A stretch of 29,743 bases of DNA from Phlegmacium glaucopus (taxonomy: Eukaryota; Basidiomycota; Agaricomycetes; Agaricales; Cortinariaceae). Shown one piece after another: positions 1-10,821 of this stretch (position 1 is the stretch's first letter; each line of letters begins with the position of its first letter). The DNA lies in NCBI GenBank assembly GCA_015039465.1, contig MU130357.1, positions 79,661 to 109,403 of the forward strand. The letters run 5' to 3'. A model generated the notes under the pieces. That model worked only from the letters and a program-made list of their open reading frames with translations. It did not search any database and was not told where the DNA came from. A program made the translations under genes and the position numbers.

Positions 1-2310
1 ATACGGGAGGAGTGGGAAAAGTAACAAAGTGGGTAAATATGAGTACGTTTGGGAAAATGTACGCCTGCAAAGTGGATACGTGCTGAAGGAGAATGAATGA
101 TATTTATGGCATCAATGTGGTCTACATTGGAATCGATTAAGAACTCTAGGAATGGAGCCATTGAAACGAGATTCTGAAAGAGTTTGAGGATTCTGCGACG
201 GAACTCTGAGTAGAGAACCATTAGAAAACTCGAGTGGCTTGCTTGCTTGCTTGCTTGCTTGGGTATATGCTGACAAATGCCGGTCTTCGGAGACTCGGCA
301 AGCTTCAACATTGTTGCTAAGTCCCGACGAAGGTTTTATCCATTCACTTAAACTTCAGGCGAATAAAAGTACTACCGCTGAAAATTCGAAAGAAGAGTGC
401 GATGGTTAGTCATAACCACGCGCTATTGCCAAGTTTAAATATTGTTCCAACCATACCACCGGTGCTTAAACTAACTTGACGGGTAGTACTTACTGGTGTA
501 ACACTCTAAGTTCTTCCCTTGAATCTCTGCGCTACTCGGGTTTAATCGTTCTCCATTACCATCTTTTTTTGTGTGATCCTACTTGGTCGGGAAAGTAAAC
601 GTAATTGTCTTCCTCCACCCCCACCAACCTAACTTTCACCAACGCCACCGCGATGCTATCACCAACTAAGGACGAGAGAGTGAGGTCAATAGGAAGCAGC
701 CGCTGACAAGTAAGTATTAATTTCCGTTTAGCAGAGGCGTTACTCTTGAGTTCATGAGTGAAAAATCTCCCGTAGTTCCGACGCTCTTGTGATACTGTTA
801 CCTGCATGCTTACTTGTTGTCCAGTTAGCTATTCCCATGGGGGCGTAACGGTGCGTAGTAGGCGTATACCGAAGCGGAGTCATAACACGGTCAGTCCGTT
901 CAGCAGACTGGTAGCCACGTGCGGGTTTCAGCATCTGTCCACAACATTGTAGTCAATGAATCATCAATGCAGTACTTATAACACATTCTTCGACTTTTTT
1001 CAGCAACCGAAGCAGAGCAGCGATTAGCCGGTACGTGACGTCAAAATACATAGTTGGCTGAGTTCGTGAGTGTACATGAGTTGGACTAAGCATAGGAACC
1101 AGAATGTATTTATTGACATGTTCCACATGCTGACTTCCTCATCCTATTCCACATATCGCCACCACTCTTACTCTGGCTCTTACCTTGACTTTTGACATTG
1201 GAGTGGTTACTACAGAGGTTGCTATGGCGAGATAAGGTGTAAACAGATACAGCTGAAGCCGCTAGACGCTTATGAAGATGATGACGTAGAGGGTTAGGTT
1301 TGTATATAAATACACTTGTTAGGAGAATGTTAGTTGTAGTTATTGGATGGGTTGACAATGTAAGGCAATATGCAATGAGGCCAGGCCGAGGCAGCCTCGA
1401 CAAAGGCCATCAGGCATGAGGCATGTCACGGAAGGGAATATAGGGCTTGATGAGAAGGATACAAGTTGAGGCTCTGAAGAGGCACAGTAAGGCCAAGGAG
1501 GCAGATATGAGGTTTGGGTAATAGTGAAGAAGCGGTGATGGTGATAAGAAACAGTAGTAGAAAGGGTAGTAGTCAGTCGTGTGGTCGGTACCTAATAAGT
1601 GGGTTCTTACGTCCTGGAAAAGGCCCTCGTCTTGCGTCGTGAATATAAATATAAGATATAAAGCCAACGTTAAGGAAAATATAAATTTCATGAGCTTGAA
1701 CATACAAAAGGGAGTCAAGCTTATAGTTGAAACAAAGGAGGAGAACAAGCAGGAGATTTCAGTGACTCCAGAAGGCAGAATAATGACGAAGAAGGCAAGG
1801 CTTTAGTCCTGTAGAATCCTCGACCCGCCGTGTCGTGTGTGCGACTCCGGTTGCAGGAAAGGCGAATGACAAGGTCAAGGCAAGGTCTCATTGAGGCTGC
1901 ACTGAAGGAACAAAATTTGAATTGTCATATAAGTTTGACGAGTGGGTGAGGATACGATTGAGCAAGGTTTTGAAGGTTTTGAGTTAATGGCTATGTAGTT
2001 TTGTACAGGGTGCTTTTGTGGGGATGGTCCGTCTGAGGGTAAGGGTTACATCAGCTTCTCCGATCAGAATAGCTACTTGGAGCCTCCTGATGCCTGCTTC
2101 AACTCAGAGGTAGATAAGTATAGTTACTTGAGCAAAGGCGAAATTTAAGGGAGCCCTTTAGAAGTCGGTTCAGGCTAAGCCGACCGTCTGAATCTCTCGG
2201 ACTTGGGAAGTGCCCTGTAATCGGAAATGAAAGAGAGAAGGTGGAAAGCATGTAGGTGAAACGGGCACATGTTCGGTGGAGATAAGAAAAAGAAAAGAAA
2301 GTTCGTAACA
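1..2310. other. Non-coding flank, no recognised gene
   Basis: I see no conserved protein motif on either strand. The open frames here are short, low-complexity or lack family motifs. A GCTT microsatellite lies at 236-261. The right part, ending at 2310, is the expected position of the chromovirus 3' LTR, because the element's internal part ends at 2311; its outer end could not be located by eye. Confidence 0.5.
236..261 (+). repeat. (GCTT)n microsatellite
   Basis: About six tandem copies of the tetranucleotide GCTT in non-coding sequence. Confidence 0.9.
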
Positions 2311-2323
2311 TTACCCCCGTTTT
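2300..2323 (-). other. Polypurine tract and 3' LTR edge (candidate)
   Basis: On the minus strand a purine-rich run (AAAACGGGGG) lies directly after the ORF3 stop codon (2322-2324). TAA then TGTTACGAAC follow, giving a TG start at 2310. This is the usual junction of internal region and 3' LTR. No second LTR copy was found to confirm the edge. Confidence 0.45.
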
Positions 2324-3187
2324 ACGTCAAAGACTCCGAATTCGACTCTGAATCCAAGAATAGTCCTTCTCGCTGTTCGAGTCGACATTGTTGCCAACCA
2401 TGGCCGTCTTCAAAACAATTGTTGCATTGTTGATAAACGTTTGGTGGTGGAAGGTCTTCTGGTAAAACGATTCGTGATCCATTGCCTAAAGTGTAGCACC
2501 GCCGGGATGTGTGTCCGTCGGAGTCACAAAGGGAGCAGTGTCGTTGAACGAGAACTTCATCGTCGTCGTCGACGTTGATGGGGTTGGAGCGTGAACCGGG
2601 GTCGGTCGAGTCAGGAAGAGGAAGGGGAGAAAACGAATGCCGTCCAGGGTAGGGAGTGTGTCGTCGTGTGCCAATAGGATCGTTCCTTTTGAGTCTGATG
2701 AACGGTTCAATGTGGCGGACCAGTCCGCTACTAGCCATGTTGTCGTATACTGTGTCGGCTTGCGACTGAAGATAGTTGAGTTCCATCTTCGCCCATATGA
2801 TGGCTTGATCGACGTGATGAAAATAAAGAAATTTGGTGTATAAGACAGGGTTTGGTCGAAGAAAGGGCACGAGATTGTTGATGTCGTGTCTGTTTTGTAT
2901 GTAGGAGGAAAGTTCTTTGTGGGTGAAATCATAGATCGGTGTTTGGATGCGAGCGGAGCGAGACAAGGAAGATGAGGATGGAATTCGAGGCATAGTTTCA
3001 GAAGGAAGGGCAATGAATTCGAGAATAATTGATTTCAAAATCGAATTTAGGGAGGATGAAGTTGTTGTCTCTTTGTTTTTCAAGGGCAAGTCTTATATCT
3101 TCGAAATCATCGGCGATTTTGGCGATGACGTTGATGAATTTTAAGAAGTCCTCATCGACGCATTCGTGTTGATAGGAAGTGTATCGC
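2322..3187 (-). CDS. Chromovirus third ORF with two CCHC zinc knuckles
   Basis: An open frame of 255 codons (3089 to 2322) lies between pol and the polypurine tract and stops right at the tract. Near its C-terminus are two zinc-knuckle patterns of the form C-x2-C-x4-H-x4-C, CSLCDSDGHTSRRC and CNNCFEDGHGWQQC, separated by about 30 residues. A second overlapping frame starts with ATG at 3189, only 15 nt after the pol stop codon. It looks more protein-like (aromatic and charged residues) than the serine-rich first 30 residues of the 255-codon frame. The original product may therefore have begun at 3189 and changed frame near 3000, by a frameshift mutation or a small intron. I infer a nucleic-acid-binding accessory protein of the element; the function is unknown. 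Overlapping frames at 2486-3013 appear to be shadows. Confidence 0.6.
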
Positions 3188-3204
3188 ATGTTTTCGAAGT
3201 TGTT

Positions 3205-6200
3205 CTATTTGAGGTGATGGGTTTCTTTATAAAGTGACAGCGTGTCGTCTGCATTTTTGATGTGTGACTCGGGTTCCCACGTTGCTTCGGAGATTGGATA
3301 ATCTTTCCATCGGATCTTGAATTGATATCCACGTCCTCGTTTTCTGTGTCCTATGATCGATTCAACTTCATATTCTTCTTGTCCGTCGACGATTTCAGCG
3401 GGTGGTTTAAGGAAATTCGGGCCGTGTACTTCGTTTTCGACGTATGGCATAAGAAGGTATGCGTGAAAAACGTTGTGGATCTTCCATGTTTCAGGGAGTT
3501 TTAATCGATAGGTGAGGGGTCCAAGGACTTTTTCGATAGGAAATGGTCCTTCTCGTCTTGGTGCTATCTTTTTGTTGTAGTTCGTTTTTAGATTTCTGGA
3601 GTCTAACCAGACTAGTTGTCCTTCCCGGAATGGTTTGAAATTCGATTTGATTCTGTTTTCCATTCGGTGTCTTGCTAGTTCATGTGCTGCCAGAGCTTCT
3701 TCTCGGTCTTTGATTAATTTCCGTGTTCGTTCTTCAACGGCAGGGAATTGCGTGTTTTCAAATGAAAGGGGAATGGAGATTGGAGATGTTCCCATGATTA
3801 GTTCGAAAGGAGTTTGTGTTCGTCCTGAGTGTCTTCGATTGTTATGGGTGAATTCGAGCGTTGGTAAAGCGGATAACCAGTTTGTCGGGTTGTCAAAGCA
3901 ATAAATGGAGAGATATGCTTCGATCTCTTGGTTGAAACGTTCAGTTGTTCCATCAGACTGTGGATGAAAGGCCGTTGTCTTCGCATGTTCGATTCCAAGT
4001 AATTTGAAAAGGTTTTCGAAGGCTTTAGCGGTGAATCGGGGGTCTCTGTTGGAGATCATCTTGTCGGGGAGTCCAAACTGTTTGTAAAGGTTGTCGAGCA
4101 AAAATTGGGCGATGTCTTCGGAGGTACAAGTTTTTGCACAAGGGATAAGAATCACCCCTTTTGTAAGCCCGTGGTCGACCACGACCAGTACAGCGTCTTT
4201 GCCGTCTATAGGTGGTAAATCAGTGATCAGATCCATTGAACAGTTCGCAAAAGGTCTAGAGTCCTTCGGTCCTTCGATTGGTAGGAAAGATGGTTTTGAA
4301 GGGTTCCTGTTGATCTTAAACTGTTGACAGTCAGAACATCCCTTCACATAGTTCTTCACAAAGGTACGGAGTCCAGGCCACCAATAATGTTGAGAAATCG
4401 AGTTATAAGTCTCTAATTCTCCTGGATGTCCCGCTGTTGGCGCATCGTGGAATTGTTTAACCAGTTTCTGGCGCAGTTCTCGATTTTGTGGAATGTAATT
4501 CTTCCCTTTATAGAATAAGATCGGTTTTCCCATAAACTCCTCGGTCGACCAGTCCTCAAGATCGCTCTTTAAATTGGAAGGTCCTTTCTCGAGTAAAGAG
4601 CGTAATGCGTCGGCGGCGTCTGTATCTATGTCGGTGGAGTTAGCAATCTGTTCTTGTAAGTCCAGGTCGACCAGGTTGACGAATAGGGAGTCTGGTAACA
4701 TCGTGATGTCCTCGTTGTCATTGTCATCTTTGGGGCAAAGGTCAGCTCTTCGGGATAGAGCGTCGGATTGAATCATTTTGTTCCCGGGTAAATGGATCAG
4801 ATTGACGTTGAATTCTGAAAGGAATAGCGACCATCGGGCTTGTCGTCTGTTCAGTTTCTGTGCGGTTCGGTAGTAGGTTAAGTTTTTGTGATCAGAATAA
4901 ACAGTTGTCGTATGTTCAGATCCAAGGATATAGTGTCTCCAGTCAGTTAAAGCTCGTATGATTGCTAGGAGTTCTCGATCATAGATTTCATAGTTTCGTT
5001 CGGTAGGGGAAAAGCTTTTTGATAAGAAAGCTACAGGGTGTCGGTCTCCATTCGTGTCCGTCTGTGTAAGGACTGCGCCTGATGCGTATTTTGAAGCATC
5101 GGATTCGATTTGGAAAGGTCGGGTTGGGTCAGGCATTCGTAGAACCGGTTCTTCAGTAAAGCGTCGTTTCAGCATTTCGAAGGTTTCTTGGCATTTATCG
5201 GTCCATTCAAAGGGTACGTCTTTCTTCAAAAGATTATTCAACGGTTGACAAAGATCAGAGAAGTGTCGGATGAATCGTCGGTAAAAGTTTCCGAATCCTA
5301 AAAAGGATCGTACTTCTTTAACAGAGGTAGGAGTCGGCCAGTCTCGGATACCTTTGAGTTTGGTTGGGTCCATAGAGATCTTGCCTTCTTCGATGATCAT
5401 TCCAAGATATTCGACTTTCTTCTTATTGAATTCGCATTTCTTTGGTTTCAAATAGAGATCATTTTCCCGTAAACGTTGTAAGACCTTCTTCGTGATTTCT
5501 TCAAGATCTTTTTCGTTCTTTGCAAAGATTAGGATGTCATCCATGTAGACAATGATATAGTCGCCTTCGATGAGATCTTCAAAGATAGAGTCCATCATTG
5601 CTTGGAACGTCGCTGGTGAATTGCACATTCCAAAGAACATTACTGTTGGTTCGAATAATCCTCGATTTGTTTTGAATGCAGCTTTCCATTCATCTCCTTT
5701 AGCAATCCTGACGTTGTTGTAACCTCTTAAGACGTCAAACTTTGTGAAACAAGTTGCGCCTTTGAGTTTGTCCATGATTTCGGTGATAAGCGGGAGTGGA
5801 TAGGCATTCTTGACTGTGTGTTCATTCAGATATCGATAATCCTGACAAGGTCAAAGTTTTCCGTCTTTCTTTGATACAAAGAAGAAAGGTGAAGCCATCG
5901 GGGATTTTGATTTTTGAATGTATTTTCGGTCGAGATTTTCTTTAAGGAATTTGTCCAGTTCGATTTGTTCTGCCGGTGTAAGGTTGTATGTTTTGAAAGA
6001 TTTCGGTTGGAAAGTCGGTTTCATTTCAATCTTATGGTCCCAGGGTGGTTCTTCAGGAAATCTGTCCGCCTTTTTCTCATCAAATACATCTAAGTATTCA
6101 TGATACTCCGGTGGTACTATTTCTTCGACAGGGATATCAGGTTTGATGTCGTATTTCATAGCCAGATCTTGTGAAGCAGAAGTTTTCGCATTGATCCAAT

Positions 6201-6822
6201 ATTCGTTGTCCATTTCGCCATTGATAAAAGCGACGAGTATTGATATTTTATCATCGTTGGTAGGGTTCTGTGTTCGATTTAGATATTCTTCGATATCGTT
6301 TTCTTCTTCGACAGTAGTGGGTTTCGAGGGTGTCCTAAAAATCGGTTTCCGTGGTGATTCTTCTTTTGGTTGTTCGGGCTTGCGCCATGTAAGGGTCTCT
6401 TTCTTCCAGTCTATTTCGGGATTGTTTTCTTTGAGCCAAGTTGCTCCAAGAATAATTTTGTGTTTCCCTAATCCAGTGACTAAAAGTCGGTTCATCTTCT
6501 TTCGTCCGAGAACATTGATCTCAAGGTTTACGTAATGTTTGATCGTGCCTCGTTTGTTCAGGGTACCGTCGACGTTGAAAACTTTGATGGGAACATTTAA
6601 GGTTTTGATCGTAAATTTTTGTGTTCTCACGAAGTTTTGGTCGATGAATTTTCCATCTGCGCCAGAGTCGATAAAGGCTTGTTCGATGATTTCCGAATCT
6701 TCTTGTGTTTCGCTCGTTATAGAAATAGGTATTTTCATTCGGTGAATATTTAAACGAGGTATTAAACAATTAGATATGGATAGCGTGGGAGAAACTGACA
6801 TCGATTCAGTTCTCCGCTTCAA
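3205..6822 (-). pseudogene. pol: Chromovirus pol polyprotein, one internal stop
   Basis: Domains in order from 6822: retropepsin-like protease with the active-site triad written D-S-G (FIDSGADGKFID); reverse transcriptase with YMDD; RNase H (SDASKYASGAVLTQ, YDRELLAI, YSDHKNLTYY); integrase with an HHCC zinc domain (GHPGELETY...CSDCQQ) and catalytic core; and a C-terminal chromodomain (about the last 60 residues, ending KWDYP-type RWKDYP...ATWEPESHI). One TGA at 5851-5853 interrupts the RT N-terminal block right after the SKKDGKL motif. The same frame continues on both sides, and an Arg CGA to TGA change would explain it. The integrase motif usually written SDRD reads SNRDPRF, so the second catalytic Asp appears replaced by Asn. 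The last catalytic Glu (TTERFNQE) is present. There is no ATG at the start; expression probably needs the frameshift described separately. Confidence 0.9.
5851..5853 (-). other. Premature stop codon in pol
   Basis: Minus-strand TGA lies in the otherwise continuous pol frame, between the KKDGKL motif and the next RT motif. The codon before and the codons after stay in one frame from 6822 to 3205. CpG deamination of a CGA codon is the simplest origin. Confidence 0.9.
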
Positions 6823-6828
6823 AAACCC
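6788..6828 (-). promoter_or_regulatory. -1 programmed ribosomal frameshift signal (gag to pol)
   Basis: On the minus strand the heptamer GGGTTTT (6828-6822) fits X-XXY-YYZ in the gag frame and sits directly before the gag stop TGA (6821-6819). A six-base spacer follows. Then comes a hairpin with a 10-bp stem and one bulged base (arms 6815-6806 and 6798-6788, loop 6805-6799). Slipping back by one base leads directly into the pol frame. That frame is closed by a TGA only a few codons upstream and has no ATG at its start. The three-part layout is the canonical -1 frameshift architecture. Confidence 0.85.
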
Positions 6829-7814
6829 TGATCTCCTTCTTCAACAATTTCTTCATTTTCTTCTATTCCGAGCTGGAGGTTGGCAAGCTTCTCGTGTTCG
6901 TCTTTGCTCAGCCCTTTGATCAAGGCGTGGATGTCTTTGACTGTCGGTTTCTTCTGGTTGTTCGGGGATCCTTGGTTTCTATTTCCTTGGTATCCTCCTC
7001 GTTTTTCTTTGCAGTCTCTGGAGATATGGCCGGGCTTGTCGCATTTGAAACAGAGGCCTTTGCGCATATACTCTCCTCGTTTCTCGTAGCTCATTGCGTC
7101 GACGTCCATTGCGTTCGGGTCAGTTCGTCTGTTGTTTGAGGACCAGTTCCTCCCTTCGTATTTCGGTTTTTCTTCTCTGTATTCTGGGTCATAGGGTTTC
7201 TTGTTCGGTTGTTCTGATGACAAGAGTGCCATCGCGAATCGGTATTGCGAGTCATATTGAATCGCTCTGTCTTTCCAGCCTTTGATTGTCATCGGGACGT
7301 CGAGGGATAGTACAATTTTTCGGGTCAGGGATGGGTTCAGGATTTTTCGGAACATCTGGATGAGATGGATGTTGTCAGATGTGCTTTTTTCCTCTAGTCC
7401 GGCCTGTCTCGTCAAGAGAGAGAATTCGGTAACTATTTGTTCGGCTGACTTCTTTCCTTGTCGTAGGAGGGCCAGTTTGTGCATAGAGTCTTGGACTCGG
7501 TTCGTTTCTTTGAATTGTTCTGCGATGGTGTCGTAGAAAACTTGGAGGGAGGGGAGGGTGATCGTCCCGGTTGCGTCAGTGATACTGTCGATCCATGTTT
7601 CTTTCCATTGAACTGCTTCTCCATCAGTCATGAAAGAGAGGATGAAAGCAATTTTTGGGCCATCTTCTGCGTAGGCTTTGTCGTTTACGCCCAGGTATAT
7701 CTTACATTCTTGAAGAAATGTTTTGACTTTGCGTCTATCGCCAGTGAAAGGCGTCGGTTTGTTGATGTTTAATTCTTTCGGGACATAGGGGGCGGTGGAT
7801 GATTCTCCTGCCAT
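6819..7814 (-). CDS. gag: Chromovirus Gag (capsid and CCHC nucleocapsid)
   Basis: The start is chosen at the ATG at 7814-7812 (MAGESS); an upstream in-frame TTG at 7832 is less likely. This gives about 331 residues. The N-terminal half looks like a Ty3-type capsid: a PFTGDRRKVKTFLQECKIYL segment, then KIAFILSFMTDGEAVQW. The C-terminal part carries one zinc knuckle, CFKCDKPGHISRDC, for RNA packaging. The protein ends in an acidic tail just after a slippery heptamer. Gag forms the virus-like particle of the retrotransposon in the cytoplasm. The frame is intact, so this copy could still supply particle protein in trans even though its pol is broken. Confidence 0.9.
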   Translation of the reverse strand: MAGESSTAPYVPKELNINKPTPFTGDRRKVKTFLQECKIYLGVNDKAYAEDGPKIAFILSFMTDGEAVQWKETWIDSITDATGTITLPSLQVFYDTIAEQFKETNRVQDSMHKLALLRQGKKSAEQIVTEFSLLTRQAGLEEKSTSDNIHLIQMFRKILNPSLTRKIVLSLDVPMTIKGWKDRAIQYDSQYRFAMALLSSEQPNKKPYDPEYREEKPKYEGRNWSSNNRRTDPNAMDVDAMSYEKRGEYMRKGLCFKCDKPGHISRDCKEKRGGYQGNRNQGSPNNQKKPTVKDIHALIKGLSKDEHEKLANLQLGIEENEEIVEEGDQGF

Positions 7815-8064
7815 TGTTTCGTTTGGTTTCAATCGTCTGTTTCGTAGAAGTGTAGAAGTCCTTGCTCTATCTTCTTATACTGGATCAAGTATTTAACTTT
7901 TCACAGTATTCGTTCGGTTCGGTTTTGTCGGTGTTTCGGTTTTCGGGTTCGGCTAGATATAACCAACGCTTCTAAGAAGAGAGCGTGTAGGAATACAATA
8001 GCTAATTCTTTTGTTACAACTTCGAACGGCTCAGAGGCTTCTGGCCGTAAACAGTCGTATATGG

Positions 8065-8090
8065 GTTCGTTCGTTCGTTCGTTCGTTCGG
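8065..8090 (+). repeat. (GTTC)n microsatellite
   Basis: About six tandem GTTC units. Confidence 0.9.
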
Positions 8091-8995
8091 TGAGCTCAAA
8101 AGATTACCAAGAGATGAGTCTCAAGGCAGCGTCTTAGGAGTTTGAGAAAGTCTTAGAGCAAAGTTACCGAGGTAAGGATCTCAAGAATTAGCTAAGGTTA
8201 CATCTGGTGTAACTACGGTATTTATAGTAAGTAAGAGGAAGTCGTGCATAGGTGAAACGTCCGCATGTAAAAGGGTTTGCATGAGTATAAATGGGGAAAA
8301 AAAAAAAAAAAAAAAAAAAAATCCGCAGGACGGAGGGAAAGCGAGGGAAAGTGGTCGCCAGTGCACATATCAGTACGAAAAAGGTATAAACCATTACGAG
8401 TGAGCAGATTCTCAGCATCCGTACAGGTGACGGGTCTGGCTGCAGGGGAATGCGATGTGGCTTAGTAAACCACAGTTTAGCAGCATCGATGGGATGGTCA
8501 GCGAGGATAGGTCGCTGTTAGTGGTCTAGCTCTTCAAGGAATTGTGGTAACCCGTAAAACCCAGCGACTAGTAAATATAAGAAAATAGAGAGAAGCCAAT
8601 GGAGTTTGCGCAACAAAAGAAATAAAAACTATGCAAACGGTAGCGAGGAACTAGCGGAGGGATATGGTGTACAGAGGACGGCCAGGAGCCTCGCTACTGG
8701 CCAGGAGAAAGTAAATAGCGGGTGATAGGGACTACAAAACAGAGGGGTAAAACGGATCAGGGAGAACCTGAGGACAAAGTAGCAAAACTAAACAAAATAT
8801 CTATGGGTACACGTTGAATCGGTACACTAGAGGAGATGGATGATATTTTTGGAGGACATTAAATCAATGTTTCCTGTTGTTCTTTCATAAGCGGAGAGAG
8901 GGGTCTCATATCTTAATTCAGAACAGTAGCAGAGAGAGTAGCAAACGGAAGCAAAGTAACGCAAAATGACGCTCAGCGGGTATGTCGCTGATATG

Positions 8996-9149
8996 AAGCA
9001 GTGACGCAGCGGGGAAGCAGTGACGCAGCGGGGAAGCAGTGACGCAGGGGGAAGCAGTGACGCAGGGGGAAGCAGTGACGCAGCGGGGAAGTAGTGACGC
9101 AGAGGGGAAGCAGTGACGTAGAGGGGAAGTAGTGACGCAGCGGTGAAGC
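8996..9149 (+). repeat. 18-19 bp minisatellite
   Basis: About eight head-to-tail units close to GCAGTGACGCAGCGGGGAA, with small substitutions and length changes. The minus-strand open frames across it, rich in Ala, Ser, Leu and Pro, are products of the repeat and not evidence of a gene. Confidence 0.9.
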
Positions 9150-9192
9150 AAGGAAGCAGCGGGAAAGCAGTAATGTAACGAGGAGCAAAGCG

Positions 9193-9232
9193 AGCAGAGT
9201 ATAGAGCAGAGTATAGAGCAGAGTATAGAGCA
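9193..9232 (+). repeat. 12-bp tandem repeat
   Basis: Three to four copies of AGCAGAGTATAG. Confidence 0.9.
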
Positions 9233-9507
9233 GCGGGATGGAATCAACCTTGGAAAGACGTATATGAACTGAGTCACAAATCCGGTGGCTTCGGGGCTCG
9301 GCGTAGTGTGGAGTCAATCATGTCGTGGATCGCATGACTGTCACATAGTCGCGTAAACAAGACACCTGAGTAATTGGTTAAGGTCAGTCCTGACTCTAAC
9401 TAACCCAAGTTTTGGGTAAGTCCCCCAAACCGGTCACAGATCTTCCTTTCCACCCACGACTCACCTCCTTACTTGTACCAACAATATAACCTTAAGTCGT
9501 TCTCCGG

Positions 9508-9673
9508 TAGTCCTTTTTGTGAAACCGAGATTCTCAGAGAGTCTCGTTGGAGTTTTTAAATTCACATGTTTAGTAATTTTTTACGTAAACTTTGTTAAAA
9601 AAAACAAAACTCCAACCAGACTCTCTGAGGGTCTCATCGATCTCGGAGAATCTCGATTTCACAAAAAGGACTA
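9508..9673. mobile_element. MITE with long terminal inverted repeats, TA-flanked
   Basis: The left end reads TAGTCCTTTTTGTGAAA followed by CGAGATTCTC. The right end is its reverse complement with one mismatch over about 28 bases. Inner arms around GGAGTTTT/AAAACTCC extend the fold to about 50 bases per side with small gaps. No coding capacity is present in about 165 bp. Terminal TA dinucleotides at both ends fit a Tc1/mariner-type target site, although TA in an inverted repeat cannot be told apart from the repeat itself. Confidence 0.8.
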
Positions 9674-9697
9674 CAATAGGTTCCTCTCCAGAAATGT

Positions 9698-9815
9698 GAG
9701 GGGGTGTAACAGACCGGCCTTAAGGCGGCCTGACTGGCCTCAGGCCGCCTGAGGTCGCCTGAGGTCTTTTCAGGCCAGTCTCAGGCCACTCTCAGGCCAC
9801 CTTCAGGCCACCTTT
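9698..9815. repeat. CAGGCC-rich subrepeat array
   Basis: A run of about ten CAGGCC/CCTGAGG-like motifs starts just after a GAGGGGGTGTAACA stretch. It probably is the subrepeat-rich end of an unidentified transposon. No matching second end was seen. Confidence 0.5.
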
Positions 9816-10017
9816 ATGTTTTATACGGAAATGTCGTCCGGGTACTGCCGGAGAAGGGGGCAATCATACGAGCGAAATATAGCCAAGGCATTTAGGAAGC
9901 TTCTGGGACAGTAGAGGCGACGACCGAATAGCCAGAGACTTATCTATGCAATAAAACAGCAAATAGTCGGTGTAAGAGGCGACGTAGAGCGACGTCGCTG
10001 CCAAAAATGCGAAAAAC

Positions 10018-10821
10018 GAAGGCAGGGAACCAGCATGCTCATCAGCGCAACACATTGGAGGAGGCAAAAGCTGCATTGGCTAAATCCAAAGATGACATGG
10101 CTGTAAGGGGACACTCCGTTCCACCTACACCGCCCAATTGAGATTTACCTCTCAACCAACACCCATCAGGAACCGACCGAGTGTGGGGACCCAAGTCCCC
10201 CTTATCTGCTCAGGAAAGATGTATGGACCAATTGTTAGCTCAACCGAATCGGCAGCTGGAACGACCGGTTGGCAACCTATATGTCCCACCCCATTGTCGA
10301 CCCTAGCTCCTCTCCTGATTATCATTTGGGCACAGCCCCAGCTCTCATTTGCTCCCAACTTTCATTCAGGCCCAAAACTGAATGAAACTCCAACTTGTCA
10401 TTTTATTTATTCTCATATGACACCATTTTTAATTATTTTATTATCACACCATTATTTAATTATTTTCATATGTCTGATATGTCCATACTTGTGCTTAAAT
10501 ACCTTCCCATCCTAGCAGAGATCCCCATCCTTTCCTCTTTGGATCTCCTGCTAGGTGGGTTAGCTGTAGTTGATATTTCTAATTTTATTAACTTTGGATC
10601 TCCTGCTAGTGCACCTGGCTTCAACCCAATTTTTGGTTATGTTCGGCCCCAACCAAACTACCAAATATTCAGACAAACTCCCTATCCTAATCGGGACCAG
10701 CCGACTTTCAGTCACCCTTACAATGGCAAGGTACTACAACCAGAAACAGACTCCAGCACCCAAATACAAGTTGGGAGACAAGGTCTACTTGGATGCTAGC
10801 GATATCCAGACCACCTGGTGA
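10018..10821 (+). pseudogene. Gypsy integrase remnant split by a solo LTR
   Basis: Plus-strand frame 10018-10101 encodes AHQRNTLEEAKAALAKSKDD, typical of the linker after the integrase core of Agaricomycete gypsy elements. At 10723 the match resumes with MARYYNQKQTPAPKYKLGDK and continues to DASDIQTT near 10815. The two pieces are halves of one conserved block, separated by 621 bp bounded by a 5-bp target-site duplication. After 10815 homology stops abruptly at TGGTGATATG. The unrelated open frames between the halves are not genes. Confidence 0.8.
10102..10722. mobile_element. Solo LTR, 621 bp
   Basis: It starts TGTAAGGG and ends CCCTTACA, a perfect 8-base terminal inverted repeat with TG...CA ends. 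ATGGC occurs directly on both sides (10097-10101 and 10723-10727) as target-site duplication. It splits a gypsy integrase coding block. There is no coding region, primer site or second LTR, so it is a solo LTR left by recombination. Confidence 0.9.

Larger units (their letters stand above)
2311..7850 (-). mobile_element. Ty3/gypsy chromovirus, internal region, minus strand
   Basis: The order on the minus strand is gag, protease, reverse transcriptase, RNase H, integrase with C-terminal chromodomain, then a third ORF. This is the order of Metaviridae chromoviruses. The internal part ends at a purine-rich tract (minus-strand AAAACGGGGG at about 2313-2323). This is followed by TGTTACG at 2310, a plausible start of the 3' LTR. 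I found no convincing matching 5' LTR to the right of gag. A TATA-like TATAAATAC lies on the minus strand near 8217-8226. The primer-binding site was not identified with confidence. The pol reading frame is broken once, so this copy is probably not autonomous. Confidence 0.85.
7851..9500. other. Non-coding region upstream of chromovirus
   Basis: No coding sequence is recognised. It holds a GTTC microsatellite (8065-8090), an A25 run (8297-8321) and two minisatellites (8996-9149, 9193-9232). The first few hundred bases should contain the element's leader and 5' LTR, but no partner for the 3' edge at 2310 was found. Confidence 0.5.

Noticed and set aside
2486..3013. 175-codon minus frame overlapping ORF3
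   Set aside because: Lacks the zinc knuckles and other motifs seen in the neighbouring frame; a shadow.
7851..8330. 5' LTR of the chromovirus
   Set aside because: Some similarity to 2240-2310 (GCAT..AGGTGAAACG) but no alignable full LTR, no matching TGTTACG end and no clear primer site.
8918..9317. Two long minus-strand frames over the minisatellite
   Set aside because: Composition is dictated by the repeat in all frames; no start context or homology.
10138..10515. 125-codon frame in the solo LTR
   Set aside because: Lies wholly within a TG...CA LTR bounded by a target duplication; no motif.
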